A DNA stretch of 64,000 nucleotides, taken from Castor canadensis. Lineage: Eukaryota > Chordata > Mammalia > Rodentia > Castoridae. Location: NCBI RefSeq assembly GCF_047511655.1, contig NC_133401.1, positions 13,176,001 to 13,240,000 of the forward strand, written 5' to 3'. The stretch's first letter is position 1, and each line of letters starts with the position of its first letter. The notes beneath the pieces are model-generated. The model saw only the letters and a list, made by a program, of their open reading frames with translations. It was not told the DNA's origin and made no database searches. Shown here piece after piece: positions 1 through 14,742 of this stretch. The position numbers were made by a program, and so were the translations under genes.

Positions 1-75
1 TGGAGGGGGAAAAATCTAATACACGTTGTAAGCACATATCACAATGTATCTCCTGTACAACTATTAAATACTAAT
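1..75 (+). mobile_element. L1 3'-end tail fragment
   Basis: The first bases contain a G-rich run followed by an A/T-rich tail with AATAAAA-type ends. This resembles the last part of a rodent L1 3' UTR. It would lie in the last intron of the P450 gene whose final exon follows. The fragment is short and cut by the window edge, so the assignment rests on style rather than an alignable body. Confidence 0.4.
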
Positions 76-181
76 AAAATTAAAAAGTAATATGAAGAAA
101 TAATGTGACTTGAGTTTGGTACTGGAATGATGTGGCAATGAGAATTGGTTTCACCTCTGCCCTCCCTTCTCTCATCTTCAG

Positions 182-363
182 GAAAGCGATCCTGTCTTGG
201 AGAAGGCCTGGCTAGAATGGAGCTCTTTCTCTTTGTCACCACCATCATGCAACACTTCCAGTTCAAGTCTGCACAGATGCCACAGGACATGGAAGTGTCA
301 CGCATGCAAACAGGAATCACTACACTCCCACTAAAATATACCATGAGCTTCCTGCCCCGCTGA
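182..363 (+). CDS. CYP2A: Terminal exon (exon 9) of a CYP2A-type cytochrome P450
   Basis: Cytochrome P450 family 2 enzymes are haem monooxygenases of the endoplasmic reticulum that oxidise drugs, steroids and other lipophilic compounds. A pyrimidine-rich tract ending in CAG at 179-181 forms a good splice acceptor. The exon then opens in phase 1, completing a Gly codon, as CYP2 last exons do. It encodes KRSCLGEGLARMELFLF, which carries the second half of the haem-binding signature; the Cys at 193-195 is the predicted haem iron ligand. It then runs 59 codons to a TGA at 361-363 and ends in YTMSFLPR, the typical CYP2A carboxyl terminus. The length equals the last exon of known CYP2A enzymes from memory, with no frameshift. 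The middle (about residues 30-50) is diverged from the CYP2A pattern I know. Exons 1-8 would lie left of the window, so I cannot tell a working gene from a lone cluster remnant. Confidence 0.82.
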
Positions 364-647
364 GCCTGGGATGAGCCATGGCAGAGAAAAATGAGTAGGA
401 CAGGGTGAGGGAGGGATTAGAGGGAGAGGTGAGAGTAAAAGAGAATGAAGAAAGTTAGGGAGGGGTTTATGGGAGAGATGAGGTAAAGGAAAAGACAAAA
501 ATTGGGGCAAAAGGTAGAGATTCGGTGGATAGGGAAGGGAGAAGAAACAGAACAGAATGCTTGCATTTCCAAAGTTAAATCCTTGGGAACTGGACTGAGA
601 GAAAGTGAAAAATCATACTGTAGTATGAACAGTAATAATAAAGATAA
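364..647 (+). other. Probable 3' UTR of the CYP2A-type gene
   Basis: Purine-rich sequence directly follows the P450 stop codon. A canonical AATAAA occurs at 637-642, about 275 bases after the stop, and could end the transcript. It lies just before a MIR element, so the signal could be incidental. No competing repeat is recognisable in this stretch. Confidence 0.4.
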
Positions 648-870
648 CAGCTATTATTCACTGAGCAATTATTTTGTGTCAGCTCTGTATTAAAAGCATC
701 TCATGTTTCCAATTAATTATCACAAACCTATGCAGGGATAATGTTAATACAAATTTTAGAGATGAGTGACATGCTGAGGCTTAGAAAATTTAAGTCATTA
801 AGGTCCCACAGAACATAAATTTCCAGCAAGTTCTTAAACATTGAGCTGAGCCCCCCAGACCTTTAAGAAG
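648..870 (+). mobile_element. MIR SINE (ancient)
   Basis: The stretch follows the MIR consensus in order: an ATTCACTGAGCA-like start, a block matching 'trailing counts per age' core text (CATCTCATGTTTCC), a TTTTAGAGATGAG block, a GAGGCTTAGAAAATTTAAGT block, and a gene-desert-typical AAGGTCCCACAGAACA end. MIR is a tRNA-derived SINE that spread before the mammalian radiation. The divergence is high, as expected. Confidence 0.7.
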
Positions 871-1689
871 ATTCTAAAACATCACTTCTTCCTCAACTAA
901 ACCATTTAGTATATTTTCATGTAACATGAACATCCCTTTTCAGGGGTATTTCAAGATCTCTGGCTAGAGACTGACTTGCCTACACTTTCATAGTCTATGC
1001 ACACCTTGATTAGTACAGCATCACAGTCCATGACCAGGTAAGGACACTGTGTCTGGTTTTGATTCAGTCTAGGGCACAAGACTCATGTCTTTTGAAAATG
1101 GGTGTAATGGTGACAAACACTTTGAGATAAGGCAAGGCGAACACAAAATTGGCATATATGCATATTCATGTATGTGTTCACACACAGATGTGTGTACAGT
1201 GCATGAATAAGTGTTCTCCCATGTGTTCTGAAGACAAGGCTATTTCTGATGAATCTAGAATTAGCCTGACTGCTCAAAATAAGAGTTTCAGCACCACTTG
1301 CTTGTTCTCAAATGAATAATTATAAATCCTCAGAAAAGTGGGACAGTTAAGTGGTGCACAATCTGAACAATCTGGGAATTCTAGTGGTCTTAAACTAAAT
1401 GCCATGTATGAGCAGACAGTGAATATATACCCCATTTTAAAGACCAGAATTGTGGTCAAGTGAAGAGATGTGTGGTGGCTTACAATTTTCATAACTGGTT
1501 ATAATTCTCATCTTTCTCAATATCCATTCTCTATAGCTTGTGGCAGGGATCCATAAATAGGCAACTCTCTGCTCTTGTATGTAGGGATAGTTAAGAACAC
1601 AAGGAGTCATAAACTTTATTATTATAAACACGCTAGGTAATGACCCATTGTCAGAATATATGTATGTATATATCCATGTGCATGTCTCC
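871..1689. other. Unassigned non-coding stretch
   Basis: No reading frame, exon or repeat family is recognised with confidence here. The short open frames are at chance length and show no domain pattern. The base composition is ordinary and slightly A/T rich. Confidence 0.6.
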
Positions 1690-2640
1690 TTCAGAGGGTT
1701 TCTAAAAATCTGCACTCAACTAAAAATAGATCTGCCATACAATCAAGCAATAATACCACTCCTAGGGATATACTGAAGGAATGTGAGTCCAGTTACAACA
1801 AAGGCACCCATGTTTATTGCAGCACTATTCACAATAGCTAAGCCATGGAAATAGCCAAGATGCCCCACTGGTATGGATTAATTAAGAAAATATGGCCACA
1901 GAGAAGAATGAAATTTTGTCATTCACAGGTAAATGGATGGAACTGGAGACCATTATGTTAAGTGAAGATAGTCAGGCTCAGAAAGCTGAAAGCCACATGT
2001 TCTCCCTTATATGCAGATAATAGATCTAAAACAAATGCAGCAATATTATGGGATATGGGTCACACTAAGGGGAAGCTGTGCACAGGAAACAAGGGAAAGA
2101 AACCAAAAACTTGAATAGGGTTGATATGCTCACTATACAGTAATGAATATAGAAATCTTAAACTGGCAGGAGTAACCATGGGAAGTGCACTAGGGAGAAG
2201 TGAAGAGGACTAGAAGAGATGAACTATTTGGGATTGTAATACATATATGCATGGAAACAACACAAGGAAACTACCTTATCTCAAACTAGCAAAATTGTCA
2301 TGTCATTTTTTTGTTGTTGTTGTTATCTCATATGTATTTTCTTCTAAGAACAGGAAGGCAAACAGGTTCTGCTGGGGGAGAGGGGAGGTTAGCACCAGTG
2401 GGAGGGAGACTGTTGGGGGAAAAGGAGTAGGAGGGTGAATATGGTGCAAATAATGTATACACACGTATGTAAATGCAAAAATGATACCTGTTGAAACTTC
2501 CAGGAAACGGGAGGAAGGATAATGGAGAGCAGTGGAGGGGGTGAATTCAAGTATGATGTATTTGATACATTGTAGGAATCTTTGTAAATGCTACAATGTT
2601 TCCCCACCCAGCACAACAATAAAAAACAAACTCCACTCAA
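1690..2640 (+). mobile_element. L1 3' end (family B-like), plus strand
   Basis: The stretch begins in the ORF2 tail: the block around 1755-1870 carries the L1 pattern of a 'caccactcctagggatatac' type, then TTTATTGCAGCACTATTCAC and CCAAGATGCCCCACTGG, which encode the conserved end of ORF2. It continues with a 3' UTR and ends near 2620 in a short AATAAAAAACAA tail. The 3' UTR matches, in reverse, the family B ends at 20545-20715 and 48985-49170. It is 5' truncated and has no intact frame. Confidence 0.75.
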
Positions 2641-2910
2641 AGAGTCTTAGAATTGTTGGAGTGACAACTGTCAAATCCTAAAACCAGTGAGTCTAAAATT
2701 TTAAATCTTGCAATGTCTGTTTAGTAGAATACGTATTCACTATCTTTAGATGATGCTTAGAATTCTTAGTTCCCACTGTTTTTGAAGGCTTCCCCACATA
2801 CATTTTTAACAATAACATGCCAAATTCCTTTGTTGTGGCAAACATCAGTCCTACAGTTCAAAACAGGAAGGAAGAACTGGATCTAGGAGGACAACAAGAA
2901 TCAGTTCCCA

Positions 2911-3122
2911 CCAAGCACCAGTGGCTCACATCTCTAATCCTACTACTTGAGAGGCTGAGATTGGGGGATCATGGCTCAAGGACAGCTTGGGCAAATAATT
3001 CATAAGTACACATCTCCAAAATAACCAGAGCAAAATGGATTGGAGGTGTGGCTCAAGTGGTAGAATGACTGCTTTGCAAATACAAAAGACCTGAGTTCAA
3101 ACCCCAGTGCCACCACAAAAAA
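2911..3122 (+). mobile_element. Dimeric B1-dID SINE
   Basis: The left half (about 2911-3010) is 7SL/B1-like: GTGGCTCACATCTCTAATCC, then GAGGCTGAG, then a GGCTCAAGGACAGCTTGGGC block. The right half (about 3035-3115) is ID/tRNA-like, with an A box in GTGGCTCAAGTGGTAGAA and a B box in GAGTTCAAACC, and the element ends in an A tail. It is flanked by a perfect 12 bp duplication, AATCAGTTCCCA, at 2899-2910 and 3123-3134, which marks an L1-driven insertion. This dimer type is a clade marker for squirrel-related and beaver-related rodents. Confidence 0.92.
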
Positions 3123-3329
3123 AATCAGTTCCCATAATCTTCAACAGTACTCCTGGATAAAGAAAGTACACATGTATCAAGGCATTACCATGTAATGCCT
3201 TAGAGAAGTCACATCTGGCATCAACACCTACTTCCCACTAACCCAAACAAGAAGCTCAGCCCTGAGCCAATTTCCCAACTGTGCTGGGATTGTGGCAAAT
3301 GGAGCCCTTGATGTCCAGTTCCCGGGTCC

Positions 3330-3420
3330 TCCTGAACCTTTCTCTTTCCTCATTTGTCACTCTTTTCTTCCCCCATAAGAATGATGTGAAGGTTAAAAGA
3401 TATCCCATGATTGAGAGTTC
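3330..3420 (-). mobile_element. MIR-family fragment, minus strand
   Basis: The pattern CTTTCCTCATTTGTCACTC followed by ATGATGTGAAGGTTAAAAGA resembles the reverse of the MIRb/MIRc 3' region (cctcatctgtaaaatgg followed by gaggattaaatgag). It is short and diverged. Confidence 0.4.
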
Positions 3421-3599
3421 TAAAATCTCAGTGGCTGCAGGGATAGAAGAATCAGGTAGAATGATGTTTGAGAGTAGCTAATGTCTCACCATCTTCTTCT
3501 ACCAGACGAAGAGTCCTTAGAGTAAAATCATGTGTGTGTACACATTGTTTTACCCACACTGAGTTGTGGGAGTGCTGTTACCCAGCCACTGTGCAAAGC

Positions 3600-4060
3600 C
3601 TCTCCTTTAAGTTTCCTAGAGTTGACAAACCTAAGTGCCAAGAACTGAGTGGCTCAAAAATACAAATGGATTTGCTCACGGTACCAGAATCCAAAAAACT
3701 AAAATTGAGGTGTCTGCAGGGACATGACATTTGTAAAACATAGGGGAATTCATCCTTGACTTTTGGTAGCTTTCTAGAAAATTCAAAAATTCCTGACTTG
3801 CAACTGGTCACTCCAGTTTCCACCTGGTCATCATGTAGTATTCTCCCTGTGTATCTGCCTTAATGTAGCCACTTTCTCTTAAGAACATCAATATATTGGA
3901 TGAGAGGTGCACCCTACTCTAGAATGACCTCATTTTTAACTATATCTATAATATCCCAATTTCCAAATAAGCTCACATAACATACTGGGAGATAGAACCT
4001 GAACATATGTTTTAGGGGATACACTTCTACTACCCATAATAACCCTGTGCGTGAACTCAT
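3600..4060 (+). mobile_element. Ancient mammalian interspersed repeat, family not named
   Basis: The stretch shows the order of blocks of a common old mammalian repeat: AGTGGCTCAAAAATACAAATG, a TGAGGTGTCTGCAGGGACATG block, TATTGGATGAGAGGTGCACCC, ACTCTAGAATGACCTCATTT, and ATTTCCAAATAAGCTCACAT, ending in TTTTAGGGGATACACTTC. I recognise this block order in mammalian genomes but cannot name the family with certainty. A frame at 3468-3743 falls inside it and is not a gene. Confidence 0.5.
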
Positions 4061-4094
4061 TCAACTTTAGAGTCCACCTCACCAAGTGAGTCAA

Positions 4095-4215
4095 GTTGAT
4101 CCCATTTTAAAAATAAACCCATCAAAACAGAGAAGGATAAACAAATCAACCCAAAGTCACAAAGCTAGAATGACAAATGTCAGAATGATGTAGGAGAGTG
4201 GGATTCCAGCAGGTC
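4095..4215 (+). mobile_element. MIR fragment
   Basis: A GATCCCATTTTAAAAATAAA block followed by CCCAAAGTCACAAAGCTAG matches the MIR core and 3' region (ccccattttacagatgag, then cccaaggtcacacagctag). It ends in GTGGGATTCCAGCAGGTCT. Confidence 0.55.
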
Positions 4216-4559
4216 TCTCTTCAGCTTCCTGTATGAATCAAGTGGAGCCCCCGCCCCACAGGGACTCTGGTGGAATGAGAAACCTTAAGGAGAAAAATCC
4301 TTGATTAAGAGATACACAATATGAGTTCACTCTCATGTCACCTCTGATTCAAATTCCTGATGTTCCACTTGTGGCTGTTTCCAAGAATCATAGCATTCAG
4401 TGGGGAAAGAATAGGCCTTCCACCAAAAGATGACATAAAAACTGAAAATCCACATGAAAAAATGTGAATCTTGACTAAGTCCTTACTGCTTTCACAAAAA
4501 TTAGCTGTAAATATATCATTAGCCTAAATGCACAATGAAAAAGTATGAAATGTCTAAAA

Positions 4560-4975
4560 AAAATCTAGGTAACATTGTGTTTAGTAATTATTTTGCAGAT
4601 AAAATAACATGATATTTTTCTCATATGTAGAATCTAGACCTAAATTAACATAATAATATGATATAATGGTACAAAGAGACACTCTTTCAGGAGGACTAAT
4701 GAGTGGGAGAGGGGAGACAGGACAGGGTAATGGGGGTGAATATAATAGAACTACATACATGTACATATGAAAATAGCACAATCAAACCCACCAAAAACTG
4801 CTAAATGAAAGGGAAATGAGGATGATTGTTTAAAAAGAGTAACATAAATGGAGCCAATTTGATCAAAATACATTCTATGCAAGTTTAAATATCACAATGA
4901 AAACCCTTTGTACAAGTAATTTATATGAATTATTAAACAACTGCAATGCACAAAACAATTAAAAATGTAGTTTAA
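4560..4975 (+). mobile_element. L1 3' UTR fragment, plus strand
   Basis: The stretch starts with TCTCATATGTAGAATCTAGA, the typical end of an L1 ORF2. It continues with a GGAGGACTAATGAGTGGGAG block and a polypurine run, then an A/T-rich tail with AATTAAAAATG. The order fits an old rodent L1 3' end. There is no coding frame. Confidence 0.6.
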
Positions 4976-4984
4976 CCAGATTAA

Positions 4985-5145
4985 AAACTTCTACTCTGAG
5001 GATACACTGTCAAGTGAATGAAAATAGAAGATGCCATAAGTGAGAAAATATTTGAAAAGCACATTTCTGACATAGGATTTCATCTGAAATACACTGTTGC
5101 TAAGTTCAACAATAAGAAATCAAGCAAAATAAACACAGCCTCTGA
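4985..5145 (+). mobile_element. Old L1 ORF2 fragment, plus strand
   Basis: A CACTGTCAAGTGAATGAAAA block, followed by GTGAGAAAATATTTG, a TCTGACATAGGATT block and CAACAATAAGAAATCAAGC, matches the late ORF2 segment of ancient mammalian L1. It is too short and too diverged for a family call. Confidence 0.6.
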
Positions 5146-5479
5146 GGAAGTAAGTGACATGCAGTCCTAAAGCTGATAAATGAACCTTGACCAACCTAGC
5201 CTTCAATCTGAATATACCACCAATCTGATAGTGGTGTTGCTGCTTTAGAAGTTTGTTTTCTCATCTCTGAGTGGTACATGGAATGAGCCTTCAAGATGAG
5301 GCTGCTCACTAAGAAGACCCATGGGTAAAACTTGAAGTGACATCAACCGCAACAGGTGCCCAAGGCACCTTAAAATCACAAGGAATATGAAATAGCTAGG
5401 CAACATGACTCTTCTCAGATTTATAATTCTTCAATAAGTTAATCCTAAAGTATAGAAAAGAGGGAAATGCCAGTCACCA
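5146..5479. other. Unassigned non-coding stretch
   Basis: I recognise no gene or repeat here. It lies between two old L1 fragments and could be part of a decayed element. Confidence 0.5.
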
Positions 5480-5771
5480 AACTGAAGCATTTGGCTTTAA
5501 AAACAATCGGAGACCTCACTGTTGATTCAAAGAGATGGATTAAATAAGGAAGTCAGTTCAAGACCTAGAAGAGAAAGTCAACTTGGACTAGATATTCAGC
5601 AAAGAGAGTTTCTATTATTAAAAGAAAATGAAAATCTGTATAATTCAAATAACTGAAAGTATCACCATATGACTAGACTAGACCATATGACTGACTAGGT
5701 GGAAGAAAGAATATCAAGATTTGCAGACAAAGTTGAAGAATTATTGCATTCAGATTACATAAAGAAAAAAT
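5480..5771 (+). mobile_element. Old L1 ORF1 fragment, plus strand
   Basis: The segment has the ORF1 coiled-coil style, with AAAATGAAAATCTG, an AACTGAAAGTATCACC block and AGTTGAAGAATTATTGCATT, which recall the ORF1 pattern of older L1 families. It is ended by the start of the family B element that follows. Confidence 0.5.
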
Positions 5772-7579
5772 AGGCAGGAGTTCTGCAGCAAGATGGTGGT
5801 TTGTTGACCACCTGAATCCCAGAGCCCAACAATCCCAAAGAAGGAGGAAACTGGAGGGCCCAGAGGACACCCACCAGGTCCCATAACCAGCCAGAAGCAG
5901 TGCTCTTTTCAAACCCACAAAGAGGGAAGCAACAAACTATGTGAAAAAATGGCTGCAATCCCGTTCCCTTCCCTCTGAAGTCTCTGTGGTTACACTCCTC
6001 CACTCTCTGTGGGTAAGTCCCACTTCCCCTGCACACACAGAGGCTCTGCAGTTCCACGTTCCCCTCTGCTCTGCGTCCTGCTACTCATGCCCTGAAATTC
6101 CCTGGAAACTTGCTGCCCTGTACAAGCAGACTCCACATCCTGCAGCTCCACAGTGCCAGAAGGCACATCCCCTCACCTACACTGAATAGCTCTGCCACTT
6201 CATGCTCTGTTGTTCCCTGTCCTGCCATGCAATGCTGCTCAGCACCAGGAAGTCCACTGCCCCATGCAAGGAGACTTTATGCCTTGCTACTCTGCAGAAA
6301 CCAAAATCCTTTTGCTCCATGGGCACAGAGACACCCTGCACTTCACTGTGCCCACCTGAGAGGCCCCACTCTCCTGCCACCAAGATGGGGCACCAGCTCC
6401 TCCAGTGGGGGAAGGAAAGCTGTAATCTTCATCACAAGAACCATGTATGGTATAAGGTGTCTAGGTCCTTCTCCCTGAGGAAAGCTGCTGAAACCTCACT
6501 AGCACCACATGGTTGTCTTTGAACTAAGACCTTTCCTGAGCTGGGCGAACACAGGGTACTTGGCAGTGAAGGTTTCCACAGAACTGCTGGTACCCAAGGC
6601 TTTTGTCAATGAGGACATCTGGCTAAACAATAGATCTCTGAGCATAACCATAGTCTGTACGTAATAGGAAGCCTGAAGAAGGGAAAACTGCAACAGGTGA
6701 TGCCATGAGATTAGTAAGTTGACAGTACAAACTCTAGAACCTCTGCTCAGATCTCCAACCACCCCCTCCTCCCCACTATCATAAATGACTCCAGAGCCAG
6801 GTATCTAACTAGACTATCATCTACTGGACTGAAAGATTCAGTCATGAAGGGGGGATAAATAAGTTGCTTTCAAGAACCCTGGAAAATTTGCATCTTTAAT
6901 GTAAAATTTGTCACTGTTAAGATTGTGATGCAGATTTTATATTTGTCTATGTATATTTTCTTGTGCTGTGTCCTCCAAGAGCAGCTTCACATTCTTGCTT
7001 CTCAATTTTCTCTTAAGTCCTATATTCCACACTTCCCACTCTGAGCAGTCATCGTAGGCAAGCCCTGTTACCTGCATTTCATTCGTTAATTTTAAACCAT
7101 TCCTTTTCTCCCCTATCACTGTTCCCAACTCATACTGTTACCTAAGTCTCCCTAGCTCTTAATTTCCCCTTTTACTCTCCACTCACCCAGAATCCTCCTT
7201 CACTACCAATACCATTAGGGGTTAAACCAATTCCAGATCATTTTTTCAAGTTTATTGTGTCCATATCTGTCTATCTGTTCAACTTTTCTATTATTCTCCC
7301 CCATTTCTCACTCATTTCAATATCTGCTGACTCTCTTCACCACATCCCAATCTGCTTCTTAATCATCCCCTTCTCATACCTCAGCTGCCACCCTTTCCTG
7401 CTACATAAACTTTTCTCCTCTTATAACCCACTACAACTTTCCCTCTGTCTCCCTCCCATAACAACCCCTATTACCTTTAGCCTTCCAGAACCAAGAAGAC
7501 CCATCTTTGCTCTGATAGACAACAAAGATACTGGATCAGTAGCAATAACTGATCTTCATGAAGGATTACTATAATTTCA
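5772..7579 (+). promoter_or_regulatory. Family B L1 5' UTR
   Basis: The element opens with CAGCAAGATGGTGG at about 5787, a decayed copy of the L1 start motif that binds YY1 in other L1s. The 1.8 kb that follow are C/T rich and GC rich early (5940-6500), then A/T rich. Two minus-strand copies of this 5' end occur at 30100-31665 and 39935-40140, which confirms that it is a repeat boundary and not a host promoter. The plus-strand frames at 5941-6522 are by-products of the GC-rich content. Confidence 0.75.
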
Positions 7580-8740
7580 ATGCCACTGTTTAACAACTGT
7601 AGCCACTTCAAACATAAGCCTCCTTGCCCTAAGTGGAACTGGGGTAGAATCCAGGACCCTAAGAATAAGAAGCAGAATGGAGTACTATCAAGTCTCTACC
7701 ACCTCCATCTAGAGACAGGAAAACATACGAGAGTACAATCACCACCCAGTCCTGCACAATACTTCATAAAAGTCAAACCAAAGAGGAGCAAGAAACAGCA
7801 AGACAACAGCTCTCCCTTAAAATCCAAATCCACCACTAAAGATCTAAACAACAATGAAGAGGAGAAAATATCAAACATTGAATTCCAAAAAATAATAGTA
7901 AGAATGATTGATGAGCTCAAAGAAGAGAAGCAAAAGCTAGCATCTGAAATCAAAGAAGATATGAATTAACAACTTAAAGTTCTCAAAGGGAATTCAAACA
8001 AATTAATGAAATTAAGAAGACCATGCATGATATGAAAGAGGAAATCAGTCAATATATAGAAATCCTGAAAAATAACCAATCTGAAATGAACAGCTCAATA
8101 TTCCAAGTAAAAATCTCAGTCAAAAGCTTGGTGAACAAGTTGCTCCAAAAGCTTGGAGCAAGTTGAAAATAGAGTATCAGGAGCAGAAGACAAAGTAGAG
8201 GAATTAGATCAAACAATCAAAGACCATGAAAAAATGCTAAGAAAATATGAATGGAACTTTGCAAGGTATCTGGGACACCACCAAAAATGAAATCAATTAA
8301 TCATGAGTAAAGAAGAAGGAGAAGAGATACAAACTAAAGGCATAACCTATTCAATAAAATTGTAGCTGAAAACTTCCCCAACCTTAAGAAAAAGAGGGAC
8401 ATCCAGGTGCAGGAGGCTTACAGAACATCAAACCATCAGGAACAAAAAGGAAACAACTCCAGATAAACCATAATCAAAACATTCAGTAGACAAAGAAATA
8501 AAGAATACTGAAAGCTGCAAAGAAAAAAGACAAAGATAAAAGTGAACCCATTAGAACAGTGGATTTCTCAACACAAACTCTAAATGCAAGATAGTCACAG
8601 AAAGAAAAATTTCAGGCCCTGAAAAAAAACAACTGTTAACATAGACTATCCCTCAAAACTATCCTTCCTAATTGAAGGAGAAATGAAAAACTTCCACAAC
8701 AAGCAAAAATTAAAGTCATGACCACCAAACCAGCACTCCA
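7580..8740 (+). pseudogene. Family B L1 ORF1 (broken)
   Basis: L1 ORF1 encodes an RNA-binding trimeric coiled-coil protein that coats L1 RNA. The frame to 7969 gives a lysine/glutamate-rich coiled coil, with NIEFQKIIVRMIDELKEEKQ, and stops at 7967-7969. The coiled coil continues in other frames to about 8260. A degenerate RNA-binding part follows (AACTTCCCCAACCTTAAGAA near 8375, then ACATCCAGGTGCAGGAGGCT). The carboxyl end is near 8740. Several stops and shifts make it non-functional. Confidence 0.7.
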
Positions 8741-8869
8741 GAAAGTGCTTAACAGATTCTTATACACAGAAGAAGAAACTAGAGTGAGACAGGCAGATGC
8801 AAGAAAGAATATACACTTTTGACCAAGAAGACCAGTAAATAAGGACTAGGAGAAAAGTAAATACCATGG

Positions 8870-12345
<3,476 letters not shown>

Positions 12346-12379
12346 ACCCTGAGTTCAAGCTCCATTACTGCAAAAAAGT

Positions 12380-13560
12380 AAGTAAATATAAAAGAATTTA
12401 TAAATTTCTAGGTACAAATGACTTATCAAACATGTAACAAGAGGATAGAAATAATGAAAACAGACCTATAAAAAGCAATGTGATCAAACTCTTCCAACAA
12501 AGAATAATAAAGAATCTCCCAACAAAGAAAAGCCATGACCTGACAGATTCAATACTGAATTCTACCAGACCCTTAAAGAAAAATTAGTAACAATGCTCCA
12601 CAAGCTATTCCATAAAATAGAAAGGAAAGAAAGTTTCCACACTCATTCCATGAAACCAGTATAACACTGATGACAAACTGGATAAAAACACAACAAATTA
12701 AAGTGACAACTATGAACCAATTTTCATGATGGACATAAGACATAAAAATCCTCAATAAAACTCAAATTGAATTTAATAACACATCAAAAGGATTATAGAC
12801 CATGATCGAGATGATTTCATCCCAGGGACACAAGGATAATTCCTTACAAGCAAATCCAATAAACAAAATTCAGTGCAAAAAAAGAACCAAAGACAAAAAA
12901 TTACATGCTCATCTAAACACACAGAGAAAAAGGCTGTGACAAAATTCAACATTCCTTCATAAGAACATGAAGGAATTAGGGATAAAAGGGTCATACCTCA
13001 ACTCAAGAAAATATAAAAATGACAAACCATGGCCAACATTACACTCACTCAGTGAAAAATTGAAACACCCCTCTAAAATCAGGAATGAAACAAGAGTGCC
13101 CACTCTCTCTGCTATTATTCTGTAATTCTTAGAGCAATGTGGCAAGAAAAAGAAATAAAAAGTATAAAAATATGAAATTAAGAACTCAAATTTTTCCTAT
13201 TTTCAGATGGCATGTTTCTATACTTAAATAACCAAAAAGACTCAGCCAGAAAGCTCTTTGATCTGATAAGTACTCTCACTAATGTAGCAGGATACAAATC
13301 TGCACACAAATATTGGTATCTTGTCTATATACCAAAAATGAACATGCCGGAAAAACAATCACATTTACAATAGCCTCAATAAAATCTAGGTATATACCTA
13401 AACAAGAACATGAAAGACTTCTACTAGGAAAACTACAAAATGCCAAAGAAAGAAATTAAAGAAGACACTTGAAAATGGAACAGTCTTTCCATGTTCATTG
13501 ATTGGTAGAAGACTAAAAGTAGATCCCCATCTATAACCAAATACTTTAATATGAGATCTG
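12380..13560 (+). mobile_element. Old L1 ORF2 fragment, plus strand
   Basis: Blocks in reverse-transcriptase order are visible: CATGACCTGACAGATTC then ATTCTACCAGACCCTTAAAG (the PDGF...YQTFK region), ATGATTTCATCCCAGGGACA (the GFIPG block) and TTTTCAGATGGCATGTTTCT (the FADD region, here changed). It ends near the ATTGATTGGTAGAAGACTAA block. It is more diverged than family B. Confidence 0.7.
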
Positions 13561-13564
13561 ACCT

Positions 13565-14610
13565 TTTTTTACAGTTTCATTAGCATATATTTGTTGTACA
13601 GGGGGTGTTTGTGATATTTACATATGTGCTTGCAATATATCTTTATTCAAATCACTCCCTCCATCATTATTCCTCTTCCCCTCCCCTTCTTGTAACAATT
13701 TCAACTGGTTTTATTGTTCTATTTTCATACATGTATACAAAGTACATTAACCATATTCACCTACCTTCACCCTCTCTGTTTACCCTCCTTCCTCCTACTG
13801 GAACCCACCACCAGATAAGACCTGATTTTCCTGTCCTTCATTTTTTAAAACATTTTCATGTTTGAAGGGGTTTTGCCATGATATTTCCCACAAGCTTATA
13901 TTATACTTTAACCAGATTAACCCTCTCTATTACTTATTCTTTCTTTATTGCCTGCTCCCTTAGCAGTCAACAACTTTCAGTGTGTTTCATTACACCATCT
14001 TCATACACAGATGTAATGTGTTTCAGTATCATTCACTCACTATCATTCTTTTCCACTCCTGCCTCCTTATAGTCCCCTCACACACAGACCCACCATTGTA
14101 CTCATATTCTCTCATGCTCTCTCTCTCTTTCTCTCTCTCTCTCTCGCTCTCTTTCTCTCTCATCTGTATATATAACTATGTAGTCATAATTATGTTTATA
14201 TATAGTTATGTATTCATTTATTTTTTAGGTTTAACTTCCACATATGAGGGAAAACATGCTATCTTAGTCCTTCTGAGCCTGGATTATCTCACTTACCATT
14301 ATGATTTTCAGTTCTATCCATTTACCCACAAATGATATAATTTTATTCCTCTTTATGACTGAAAAATATACCATTGTGTGTATATACCACATTTTCTTAA
14401 TCCATTCATCAGTTATAGGGCATCTGAATTGTTTCCATGCCTTGGCTATTATGAATAGTGCTTTAATAGCACAGCTATGCAAGTTTCTCAATCATAAACT
14501 GACTTACTTTCCTCTGGATATATGCCCAAGAATGATATTGCGGATTATATATAATAGTTCTATTTTCAGTTTTTTAGACACATGTACCAGAGTGAAGAGA
14601 AGTAAACAAA
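13565..14610 (-). mobile_element. L1 3' end (family B-like), minus strand
   Basis: Read on the minus strand, the conserved ORF2 end at 14491-14264 gives AKAWKQFRCPITDEWIKKMW and FVGKWIELK, the typical ORF2 carboxyl end. A long 3' UTR follows, with a (CT)n tract that is a polypurine run on the element strand. It ends near 13568 at the same 3' terminus as the copies at 20545 and 48985. Confidence 0.75.
14107..14162. repeat. (CT)n-rich simple repeat
   Basis: A CTCTCT run with a few interruptions lies inside the minus-strand L1 3' UTR. On the element strand it is a polypurine (GA)n tract, a common L1 3' UTR feature. Confidence 0.85.
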
Positions 14611-14611
14611 T

Positions 14612-14742
14612 GAAGAAAAAATTTTCTGGGTATCTATTTGATTGGATTAACATGCAGGCTATATAAACAGCACCAAAAATTAAAAACCAAAGAGTAAATG
14701 ATCCAATCACTAATGGGCAAGTGAATTAGAAAGATGGTTCTC
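14612..14742 (+). mobile_element. Small L1 ORF2 remnant, plus strand
   Basis: The run GAGTAAATGATCCAATCACTA then ATGGGCAAGTGAATTAGAAA matches the late ORF2 segment that encodes the [12 protein letters not shown] block in family A. It lies directly before the next L1 5' end and may be the same old element as 12380-13560, split by the minus-strand insertion. Confidence 0.5.

Noticed and set aside
5941..6522. Overlapping plus-strand frames of 80-120 codons, Cys/Pro/Ser rich
   Set aside because: They lie in the GC-rich 5' UTR of the family B L1, overlap in three frames and show no domain.
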